A DNA stretch of 64,000 nucleotides from Massilia sp. Root418 (lineage in GTDB: Bacteria > Pseudomonadota > Gammaproteobacteria > Burkholderiales > Burkholderiaceae_D), in NCBI RefSeq assembly GCF_001425265.1, contig NZ_LMEC01000022.1, positions 531,967 to 595,966 on the forward strand. Direction: 5' to 3'. This document shows, one piece after another, positions 1 to 6,665 of the stretch; positions within the stretch are counted from its first letter, which is position 1, and each line of letters starts with the position of its first letter. Both the position numbers and the translations under genes were made by a program. The notes below the pieces were generated by a model. It saw only the letters and a list, made by a program, of their open reading frames with translations, did not search any database and was not told the DNA's origin.

Positions 1-71
1 TATACTGAAGTTTCCCAGCGAGCCCCCAGCCCCGCCTCGCGTATCGAAACCCTTACCAGCAAGGATATGCG

Positions 72-1724
72 ATGCGCCACAACACCCCTGTCACCCAGAA
101 TGAATACGTGCTCGACGACGGCAAGACCATCGTCTCGACCACGGATTTGCAAGGCAACATCAACTACGCCAACCCGTATTTCGTGGAAGTGAGCGGCTTC
201 ACGGAAACCGAACTGATAGGCGCGCCGCAGAACATCCTGCGCCATCCGGACATGCCGGCCGAAGCCTTCGCCGACCTGTGGGCCACCATCAAGGACGGTA
301 TGCCCTGGACCGGCATGGTGAAGAACCGCTGCAAGAACGGCGACTTCTACTGGGTGCTGGCGAACGTGACGCCGGTGATAGAAAACGGCAGGCCCGTCGG
401 CTATATGTCGGTGCGCACCAAGCCCGGCCGCGAGCAGGTGGCGCAGGCCGAGGCGCGCTACCGCGAGATCAGGGACGGCAACCGCAGCGGCCTGCGCATC
501 CGCAACGGCCGCGTGCTGGAAAGCGGTGTGCTGGCCAGGCTCAACGAGCTGCGCAAGCTGTCGCTGGCCAGCCACCTCGGCATCAACTGCGCCTGGCTGA
601 CCGCCAGCATGCTGGTGTTTGCGGTGGCGTTCTGGACCCAGGACAGCCGGAGCGGCGGCTGGCTGGGCGCGGGCGCGCTGCTGGCGGCGACCGTCGTGCT
701 GTATTTCTGGTACAGCCTGCACCGCGCCATGGTCGGCCCGCTGCAGCGCGCCACGGTGGCCGCGCGCAAAATGGCGGGCGGCGACCTGACCGGCGTGATC
801 GAGGTGCCGCGCGACGACGACATGGGCCAGCTCCTGGCCGCGCTGCGCCAGATGAATGTGAACCTGCACAGCATCATCGGCGACGTGCGCAGCAATTTCG
901 ACGAGATCAAGCTGGCCACCACGGAAATCGCCAGCGGCAACCAGGACTTGTCCGGCCGCACCGAGTCGCAGGCCAGCAGCCTGCAGCAAACCGCCGCCAG
1001 CATGGAGCAGCTCACCACCAACGTGCAGCAGAGCGCCACCAGCGTGGCCAGCGCCAACCAGCTGGCCGAGGCGGCGTCGCAGATCGCCGGGCAGGGCGGC
1101 GCCATCGTGTCGCAAGTGGTGACCACCATGGACGACATCAGCACGTCTTCGCGCAAGATCCTGGACATCATCGGCCTGATCGACGGCATTGCCTTCCAGA
1201 CCAACATCCTGGCGCTGAACGCGGCCGTGGAAGCGGCCCGCGCGGGCGAGCAGGGCAGGGGCTTCGCGGTGGTGGCGGGCGAGGTGCGCAACCTGGCGCA
1301 CCGTTCCGCCAGCGCCGCCAAGGAGGTCAAGCAGCTGATCGATCTGTCGATCGAAAAGGTGAACGCAGGCACGGTGCTGACCGGGAACGCGGGCGCCACC
1401 ATGAGCGAAGTGATCAAGTCGGTCCGCCGTGTCACCTCGGTGATGGACGAAATCTCCACCGCGACCAGGGAGCAGGGCAACGGCATCGTGCAGGTGAACC
1501 AGGCCGTGATCCAGATCGACGACATCACCCAGCAGAATGCCGCGCTGGTGGAGCAGGCGGCCGCCGCCGCAGCCAGCCTGGCGCAGCAGACCGAATGCGT
1601 GGCGCAGGCGATGGCCGTGTTCAAGCTGCACGCACTGGCGGCGCCGCCGTGGCAGCGCGCGCCGGCGGCGGCGCCCGCTGCCACGGCGGCCCCGCCGCGC
1701 GCCGCGCTGCGCCAGCTTGCCTAG
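72..1724 (+). CDS. PAS-domain methyl-accepting chemotaxis protein (Aer-like)
   Basis: This is a probable energy or redox taxis receptor of the inner membrane that signals to CheA/CheW. An N-terminal PAS domain (about residues 20-125) has the Aer-type pattern around VSGFTETELIG and HPDMP, and there is no periplasmic sensor domain. One or two membrane segments lie at about residues 170-215, followed by HAMP. The cytoplasmic signalling domain holds the conserved hairpin tip (AFQTNILALNAAVEAARAGE). The length of 550 aa suits Aer-like receptors, which usually bind FAD through PAS; the ligand here is inferred. The start at 72 has AAGGA 7 nt upstream. The Ala/Pro-rich C-terminus shows no clear CheR-docking pentapeptide. 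Confidence 0.93.
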   Translation: MRHNTPVTQNEYVLDDGKTIVSTTDLQGNINYANPYFVEVSGFTETELIGAPQNILRHPDMPAEAFADLWATIKDGMPWTGMVKNRCKNGDFYWVLANVTPVIENGRPVGYMSVRTKPGREQVAQAEARYREIRDGNRSGLRIRNGRVLESGVLARLNELRKLSLASHLGINCAWLTASMLVFAVAFWTQDSRSGGWLGAGALLAATVVLYFWYSLHRAMVGPLQRATVAARKMAGGDLTGVIEVPRDDDMGQLLAALRQMNVNLHSIIGDVRSNFDEIKLATTEIASGNQDLSGRTESQASSLQQTAASMEQLTTNVQQSATSVASANQLAEAASQIAGQGGAIVSQVVTTMDDISTSSRKILDIIGLIDGIAFQTNILALNAAVEAARAGEQGRGFAVVAGEVRNLAHRSASAAKEVKQLIDLSIEKVNAGTVLTGNAGATMSEVIKSVRRVTSVMDEISTATREQGNGIVQVNQAVIQIDDITQQNAALVEQAAAAAASLAQQTECVAQAMAVFKLHALAAPPWQRAPAAAPAATAAPPRAALRQLA

Positions 1725-1788
1725 CGCCGCGCGCGGCCTTCCCGGTGAACCGTGTAAGATAGCGGAGTAATTCACAGGGGAAACTTTT

Positions 1789-2121
1789 ATGCGTCTGACC
1801 TTCCTGCTGGCGGCCGCCTGCGCCGCCGCCCACACCCTGGCCGTGGCCGCGCCTGCGCCCGCACCCGCCGCCGATCCGCGCCTGGACGGCGTCAAGCAAG
1901 TCGAGCGCAGCGCCTGCATACGCCAGGGCAATACCGGCCCCGGCGCGCCCAGGAACCTCAAGCTGGTGCCCAAGTACTGCGAGTGCGTGGCCAGGACTTA
2001 CTGGGACGGCATCCCGAAAGCCGAAGTCGACGAAGTCATGAACAACGGCCAGTCCGCGGCCGTGGACCGGCAAAAGGGCGAACGCATGGACGCGGCGCGC
2101 GCCGCCTGCCAGGTCAAATGA
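1789..2121 (+). CDS. small secreted hypothetical protein
   Basis: I do not recognise the family. The 110-aa product starts with a clear signal peptide (hydrophobic residues 3-20, cleavage near AVAA). The mature part has four cysteines, including the motif YCECVARTYWDG at about residues 63-74, so a disulfide-stabilised periplasmic protein is likely. A ribosome site AGGGGA lies 7-12 nt before the ATG. Its stop overlaps the next start (ATGA), so it is translated with the downstream ferredoxin. A link between the two functions is only inferred from this coupling. Confidence 0.75.
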   Translation: MRLTFLLAAACAAAHTLAVAAPAPAPAADPRLDGVKQVERSACIRQGNTGPGAPRNLKLVPKYCECVARTYWDGIPKAEVDEVMNNGQSAAVDRQKGERMDAARAACQVK

Positions 2122-2408
2122 AGGTCAGCCTGACCGTCCAGGGCTGGGAATTCGACGCCGGCGACGGCAGCACGGTGCTGATGGCGGCACAGCAGGCCGG
2201 CATCCGCCTGCCCAGCTCCTGCCGCAACGGCACCTGCCGCACCTGCCTCTGCCACATGGGCAGCGGCACGGTGCGCTACCTGGTTGAATGGCCGGGCCTG
2301 AGCGCGGACGAAAAGCGCGAAGGCTACATCCTGCCCTGCGTGGCGGTGGCCGAGTCCGACCTGGCGCTGGCCGTGCCGGCCGCGCGCCGCATCGAGGCGG
2401 GCCGCTAG
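2118..2408 (+). CDS. 2Fe-2S plant-type ferredoxin
   Basis: A 96-aa soluble electron carrier. The chloroplast-type cluster motif is present: Cys35, Cys40, Cys43 and, 31 residues later, Cys74 in the pattern C-x4-C-x2-C-xn-C. The length fits a stand-alone ferredoxin domain with no reductase attached. The ATG at 2118 overlaps the upstream stop by 4 nt (ATGA). A longer open frame runs upstream, but that part is a shadow of the preceding gene. The redox partner cannot be told from the neighbours. Confidence 0.9.
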   Translation: MKVSLTVQGWEFDAGDGSTVLMAAQQAGIRLPSSCRNGTCRTCLCHMGSGTVRYLVEWPGLSADEKREGYILPCVAVAESDLALAVPAARRIEAGR

Positions 2409-2426
2409 CCTGCTAGCCTGCTGGCT

Positions 2427-2759
2427 TTAGAGGCCCGGGCCCCGGTCCGCGCCGCCGTCGCCCCGCCTGAGCCTGCTCAGCAAGGCATCCGCGCTCTCGC
2501 TCAGCGGCAAGCCGTGCTGGCGCAGCATCTGGATGTGCAGCACCAGGTTTTCCAGCACCAGCTTGGCCGCCACCGCCATCAGCGTCAGGCGGCGGTCCTC
2601 CTCGCTGAAGGACTCCATGGCGTCGGCCATCTCCACCAGATGGCTGGCCACCAGGGCGCGCAGGTCCTGCTCCTCGAAAGGCAGGTCGGCAAAATCGATC
2701 GGGTCTTCCTGTTCCACTTCCAGCATCAGCGTTTCCAGTTCTTCACGCGTGATCGACAT
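2427..2759 (-). CDS. hypothetical acidic helical protein
   Basis: A 110-aa cytoplasmic protein that I do not recognise. It is acidic and largely helical by composition, with many Glu and Leu residues in the first 70 positions, and it ends in a charged, glycine-rich tail. The start at 2759 (MSITREELE) is chosen because AGGAG sits 7-12 nt upstream. An in-frame ATG ten codons earlier has no such site. It is convergent with the ferredoxin gene and divergent from the MoaD-like gene. Confidence 0.7.
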   Translation of the reverse strand: MSITREELETLMLEVEQEDPIDFADLPFEEQDLRALVASHLVEMADAMESFSEEDRRLTLMAVAAKLVLENLVLHIQMLRQHGLPLSESADALLSRLRRGDGGADRGPGL

Positions 2760-2844
2760 CTGTTGCTCCTGTGGTTGCCCTGAATGCATTTTAGACCTAA
2801 GCTGGTCCGGTCCGCGCTAGAATTTCCGGTCCAGGAGCGTCGCT

Positions 2845-3114
2845 TTGGCACACATCATTTTTACTCAGCAATTAGCCCGCTTCCTGCCCGTGCCCCGGCT
2901 CGAAGTGCAGGCGGCCGACCTGCGCGCCGCGCTTGACGCCGCCTTCGCGGACAACGCGCGCCTGCGCGGCTACGTGCTGGACGACCAGGGCCGGCTGCGC
3001 GAAAACGTGGTGGTCTTCATCGACGGCCGGCGCAGCCGCGACCGCGCCCGGCTGGACGACGCGCTGCGGCCCGATTCCCAGATCTACATCTTGCAGGCAC
3101 TTTCAGGAGGCTGA
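2845..3114 (+). CDS. MoaD/ThiS-family ubiquitin-like protein
   Basis: An 89-aa beta-grasp protein ending in Ser-Gly-Gly, the C-terminal Gly-Gly that E1-like enzymes (MoeB/ThiF) adenylate in sulfur-carrier proteins. The LDDALRPDSQIYIL stretch before the tail matches the end of the MoaD/ThiS fold. It begins with TTG at 2845 behind a good AGGAG; no ATG is available nearby. The stop is 1 nt before the next gene, a beta-propeller protein, and not before molybdopterin or thiamine genes. The role could be sulfur transfer or protein tagging, but this is inference. A MoeB-type E1 lies at 61712-62476. Confidence 0.82.
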   Translation: MAHIIFTQQLARFLPVPRLEVQAADLRAALDAAFADNARLRGYVLDDQGRLRENVVVFIDGRRSRDRARLDDALRPDSQIYILQALSGG

Positions 3115-3115
3115 C

Positions 3116-4204
3116 ATGGCAGACCGCGCGTATCTCGCAACCCGCAAGGGCTTGTTCGAGCTGGCCGCAAAGAACGGCGTATGGAAACTGGACAGCCACC
3201 ACTTCCTGGGCGAGCCGGTCAGCCAGGTACTGGCGGACGAGCGCGACGGCACGCTGTACGCCGCGCTCAACCTGGGCCATTTCGGCACCAAGCTGCACCG
3301 GCGCGACGCCGGCAGCGCCGAATGGACCGAAGTGGGCGTGCCGGTCTACCCGCCCAAGCCCGAAGGCAGCGAGGACACGACCGACTGGACCTTGCGCCAG
3401 ATCTGGTGCCTGGAGGCCGGCGGCAAGGACGAGCCGGGCGTGCTGTGGGCCGGCACCTTGCCGGGCGGCCTGTTCAAGTCCGCCGACCGGGGCGCCAGCT
3501 GGCAGCTGGTGGAATCCCTGTGGCAGCTGCCCGAGCGCCGGCAGTGGATGGGCGGCGGCTACGACGTGGCGGGCATCCACAGCATCTGCGTGGACCCGCG
3601 CGACAGCCGCAGCATCCTGGTCGGGGTGTCGGTGGGCGGCGCCTGGCTCAGCACGGACGGCGGCGCCAGCTGGCAGCTGCGCGCCAGCGGCATGGTGGCC
3701 GGCTACATGCCGCCCGAGATGGCCGAAGACGGCGTGGCCCAGGACCCGCACCGCATCGTGCGCTGCGAAGGCGAGCCGGACAAGCTCTGGTGCCAGCACC
3801 ACAGCGGCATCTGGCGCAGCGTGGATAACGGCGCGCGCTGGACGGAGGTGAAGGAGGTGCAGCCGTCGGCGTTCGGCTTCGCGGTGGCGGTGCACCCGCG
3901 CGACGGCGACACGGCCTGGTTCGCGCCCGGCGTGGCCGACCAGCAGCGCATCCCGGTGGACGCGGCCATGGCCACCACCCGCACCACGGACGGCGGCGCC
4001 AGCTTCGCGGTGCAGCGCAACGGCCTGCCACAGGAGCACTGCTACGACCTGGTGTACCGCCACGGCCTGGCGGTGGCTGAAGACGGCAAGACCCTGCTGA
4101 TGGCGTCGACGACCGGCGGCGTGTGGCTGTCGGCCAACGGCGGCGACTACTGGCAGACCATCTCCAGCAATATGCCGCCGGTGTACGCGGTGCGCTTCGG
4201 CTGA
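3116..4204 (+). CDS. Asp-box (BNR/sialidase-like) beta-propeller protein
   Basis: A 362-aa protein built of repeated blades with Asp-box signatures: SADRGASW, STDGGASW, SVDNGARW, TTDGGASF and SANGGDYW. This is the fold of BNR/exo-sialidase-like or Ycf48-like propellers. No signal peptide is seen, so it is probably cytoplasmic, and the catalytic residues of true sialidases are not recognisable, so an enzymatic name would be unsafe. The ATG at 3116 has CAGGAGG upstream and lies 1 nt after the MoaD-like stop, which points to coupled translation and joint function. Confidence 0.85.
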   Translation: MADRAYLATRKGLFELAAKNGVWKLDSHHFLGEPVSQVLADERDGTLYAALNLGHFGTKLHRRDAGSAEWTEVGVPVYPPKPEGSEDTTDWTLRQIWCLEAGGKDEPGVLWAGTLPGGLFKSADRGASWQLVESLWQLPERRQWMGGGYDVAGIHSICVDPRDSRSILVGVSVGGAWLSTDGGASWQLRASGMVAGYMPPEMAEDGVAQDPHRIVRCEGEPDKLWCQHHSGIWRSVDNGARWTEVKEVQPSAFGFAVAVHPRDGDTAWFAPGVADQQRIPVDAAMATTRTTDGGASFAVQRNGLPQEHCYDLVYRHGLAVAEDGKTLLMASTTGGVWLSANGGDYWQTISSNMPPVYAVRFG

Positions 4205-4217
4205 ACGTCCGGAACGG

Positions 4218-4832
4218 CTAAGCCGCGTAATAGGCCAGGAACATATCCGCCGCCGTCGCGATCACGGCAGCTTCGGCGGCCGGCTCCAGCACCGGCTGGC
4301 CCATGGTCACCTGCGGCCAGAACGCGAATGCCTTCAACTGCCCTTGCAGCAGATGCGAGGCAAAGGCCGTGTCCATGGGCTTGAGCTTGCCGTCCGCCTG
4401 CGCCGCGCGCAGCCAGGCGTTTACGCCTTCCTCCTTGTCGGCCAGCCTGGCCACCATCTCCCGCGCCCGCTCCGGGTGGTGGATGCCCTCGGCGATGGCG
4501 ACCCGCGCCAGGTCCAGGAAATAGCTGTCGCGCAGCAGCGCCATCTTGGCGCCCATCAGCTCCAGCAATTGCGCGCGCAGCGGCTGGTCCGCGCGGTAGC
4601 GGAAAGCCTGCAGCGCCGCGCTGCTGTCCCATAGCTGCTGCAGGATGTGGGCGAACAGCTCGTCCTTGCTCGGGAAGTGGTTGTAGACCGTGCGCTTGGA
4701 CACGCCTGCCGTGGCGGCGATCTTGTCCATGCTGGTGGCGTCGAAGCCGTTGGCGCGGAATTCGGCCACGGCGGCGGCCACGATGTCGTGGCGCTTGCGG
4801 TCGGTCAGGCGGGAAGCGGGCGGGGTGTGCAT
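4218..4832 (-). CDS. TetR/AcrR-family transcriptional regulator
   Basis: A 204-aa one-domain repressor. The helix-turn-helix is at about residues 33-52 (SMDKIAATAGVSKRTVYNHF), followed by a ligand-binding helical domain with an AcrR-type C-terminal region. It is divergent from the metallo-hydrolase gene at 4911, and the 78-bp gap holds dyad symmetry that could be its operator, so it probably controls itself and that gene. The ligand is unknown. Confidence 0.92.
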   Translation of the reverse strand: MHTPPASRLTDRKRHDIVAAAVAEFRANGFDATSMDKIAATAGVSKRTVYNHFPSKDELFAHILQQLWDSSAALQAFRYRADQPLRAQLLELMGAKMALLRDSYFLDLARVAIAEGIHHPERAREMVARLADKEEGVNAWLRAAQADGKLKPMDTAFASHLLQGQLKAFAFWPQVTMGQPVLEPAAEAAVIATAADMFLAYYAA

Positions 4833-4862
4833 GGAAGTATTTTACACCGCATAGTTTACTTT

Positions 4863-4902
4863 CTCAAAAAATGAAACTACACTGTGCAGTATACTTTTTG
4901 AG
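4863..4902. promoter_or_regulatory. divergent promoter with candidate TetR operator
   Basis: The tetR/hydrolase intergenic region holds two nested dyads. CTCAAAAA (4863-4870) is a perfect inverted copy of TTTTTGAG (4895-4902). Inside it, TACACTGTGCAGTATA (4878-4893) matches its own reverse complement at 12 of 16 positions (core ACTG..CAGT). A -10-like TATACT at 4890-4895 overlaps the inner dyad, so binding would block transcription of the hydrolase. Operator identity is inferred from symmetry and context. Confidence 0.5.
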
Positions 4903-4910
4903 GCTGGCCG

Positions 4911-5978
4911 ATGAAACGCCTTGCACTGCTCACCTTTTTCCTGGGAACCCTGACCATGGCTTACTGCACCCTGTCCGCACAAGAACTCGAGCACGAATCG
5001 CCGCAATACCGCGACGGCAAATTCCGCAACCCGGTGCAGATGCACCAGGCCGGCTTCATGGGCACCCTGCGCATCCTGTACCGGATGGCCTTCGAGAAAC
5101 CGGCAGACACCGCGCCGGCCAAGGCCGTGCCGGTGCACGCCATCACGCGCGAGCAGCTGCTGGTGGCGAACAACAACAGCGTGTTCCGGCTTGGTCACTC
5201 GACGGTGCTGCTCAAGCTGGACGGCCAGTTCTGGCTGACCGACCCGGTGTTTTCCGAGCGCGCCTCGCCGTTCCAGTGGCTGGGTCCGCAGCGCTTCCAC
5301 CAGCCGCCGATCAGCATTGCCGAGCTGCCGCCGCTCAAGGGGGTGATCCTGTCGCACGACCATTACGACCACCTGGACCACGCCGCCGTGCTGGCGCTGG
5401 CGGCCAAGACCGAGCACTTTTTGGCGCCGCTGGGCGTGGGCGACACCCTGGTCAAGTGGGGCGTGCCGGCAGCCAAGGTGCAGCAGCTGGACTGGTGGCA
5501 ATCCACCGCCGTGGACGGCGTGCGGCTGACGGCCACGCCGGCGCAGCACTTCTCCGGCCGCGGTCTCACGGACCGCAACAAGACGCTGTGGGCGTCCTGG
5601 GTGATCCAGGCCGGCGGGCAGCGCATCTTCTTCAGCGGCGACACCGGCTACTTCAAGGGATTCAAGGAGATCGGCGACAAATACGGCCCCTTCGACCTGA
5701 CCATGCTGGAGACCGGCGCCTACGACCCGCAATGGCCGGACGTGCACATGCAGCCGGAACAAACGATGCAGGCCCACATCGACCTGCGCGGAAAGCTCCT
5801 GATGCCCATCCACAACGGCACCTTCGACCTCGCGCTGCACGCCTGGAACGAACCGTTCGACCGCATCAGCGCCCTCGCCGAAGCACGCGGCCAGGCGCTG
5901 ACCACCCCCGAAATCGGGCAGCAACTCAACCTGCGCCACATCCCCGCCACCGGCAAATGGTGGCAGCAAGTCCTCTGA
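4911..5978 (+). CDS. MBL-fold metallo-hydrolase (UlaG/NAPE-PLD-like)
   Basis: A 355-aa metallo-beta-lactamase-fold enzyme. The zinc motif H-x-H-x-D-H is at residues 149-154 (HDHYDH), with further ligands in ATPAQHFSGR and the FFSGDTGY strand. The latter pattern is typical of the NAPE-hydrolysing phospholipase D/UlaG branch, so a phosphodiester or amide/lactone substrate is possible. The N-terminus (residues 1-23) is a signal peptide or anchor with a cysteine at residue 19, so export is likely. Its only obvious control is the divergent TetR gene. Confidence 0.88.
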   Translation: MKRLALLTFFLGTLTMAYCTLSAQELEHESPQYRDGKFRNPVQMHQAGFMGTLRILYRMAFEKPADTAPAKAVPVHAITREQLLVANNNSVFRLGHSTVLLKLDGQFWLTDPVFSERASPFQWLGPQRFHQPPISIAELPPLKGVILSHDHYDHLDHAAVLALAAKTEHFLAPLGVGDTLVKWGVPAAKVQQLDWWQSTAVDGVRLTATPAQHFSGRGLTDRNKTLWASWVIQAGGQRIFFSGDTGYFKGFKEIGDKYGPFDLTMLETGAYDPQWPDVHMQPEQTMQAHIDLRGKLLMPIHNGTFDLALHAWNEPFDRISALAEARGQALTTPEIGQQLNLRHIPATGKWWQQVL

Positions 5979-5989
5979 CCCAACAAACT

Positions 5990-6179
5990 GAGCCGCATTT
6001 TGCCCACCCCGGGGTCTGACCCCGAAGTTGGCAGTATGCGGCTCAGGCTGCTTGTAGGCGGTGTCCTGTCGGTGTCAGGTTGCGCCGGATCGCGATAAAG
6101 CCGAGTCCTACATCTGCCCCGGCTGGGCGCGCGGTGCCGCACTTCGGGGTCAGACCCCGGGGTGGGGGAAATGCGGCTC
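5990..6179. repeat. inverted pair of intergenic repeats
   Basis: A 39-bp unit at 5990-6028 is repeated in inverted orientation at 6141-6179 with about two differences. Each unit contains the palindromic core GGGGTCTGACCCC. A third partial copy is direct: ATGCGGCTCAGGCTG plus TTGTAGG occurs near 6036 and again at 6171. The whole 230-bp gap (5979-6210) between convergent genes is occupied by this repeat structure and no gene was seen. It may act as a bidirectional transcription stop or be a REP-like mobile repeat; both are inferences. Confidence 0.8.
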
Positions 6180-6210
6180 AGGCTGGTTGTAGGGGGGAGT
6201 CGGGGGCGGG

Positions 6211-6537
6211 TCAGACGATGACGTTGATGAGGCGGCCGACCGTTTGGCCCTGGGCGTTGAGCTGGGGCGCGCGCGGCAGGGCGTCGGCGCTGGCGGGGAC
6301 GGGTTTGGCGATGGCTTTGTCGAGCTGCACGGGGGCGGGCGCGGTGGCCGTGGCGCTGCCGGCATGGCGGCTTTCTTGTTGACGGGTGCTGAGCTGCTCC
6401 TGGTCCTTGGCCAGCTGCACCCGGCTGCCCTGCAGGCGGCTGGCGTCCTGGTCCACGCGTGTCTGGTCCTGCTGCACTTTGCGTTCGGCAGCGGCAACCG
6501 CATTGCGCAACGTATCGACGGACGTGACGGTAACCAC
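6211..6537 (-). CDS. hypothetical coiled-coil protein
   Basis: A 108-aa protein of unknown family. Residues 8-60 are Gln/Glu/Lys/Arg-rich with heptad-like spacing (AAERKVQQDQTRVDQDASRL), so a coiled coil is likely. A Pro/Ala linker follows, then a short C-terminal segment GRLINVIV. No signal peptide is present. It starts with GTG at 6537 behind GAGGGG. It lies downstream of the TonB receptor gene but is separated from it by a terminator, so it is probably transcribed on its own. Confidence 0.65.
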   Translation of the reverse strand: MVTVTSVDTLRNAVAAAERKVQQDQTRVDQDASRLQGSRVQLAKDQEQLSTRQQESRHAGSATATAPAPVQLDKAIAKPVPASADALPRAPQLNAQGQTVGRLINVIV

Positions 6538-6596
6538 GGTGCACCCCTCGGAGCGGACTTAACTCAAGCGTAGGCGAAAACTGGCTGACGTGCAAT

Positions 6597-6631
6597 AAAA
6601 AAAGGCAAGGCCGGAGGGGATCGGCCTTGCC
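6597..6631 (-). terminator. rho-independent terminator of the TonB receptor gene
   Basis: On the minus strand, GGCAAGGCCG pairs with CGGCCTTGCC (6604-6631) and is followed by a run of seven T at 6603-6597. It lies 35 nt after the receptor stop codon. Confidence 0.85.
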
Positions 6632-6665
6632 CAAGACTACAGGGAGTAAGTTTGCTGAGCGCCTG

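Noticed and set aside
278..1762. 494-codon second frame inside the chemoreceptor gene
   Set aside because: Arg/Gly-rich product without motifs; the first frame has complete PAS and MCP domains.
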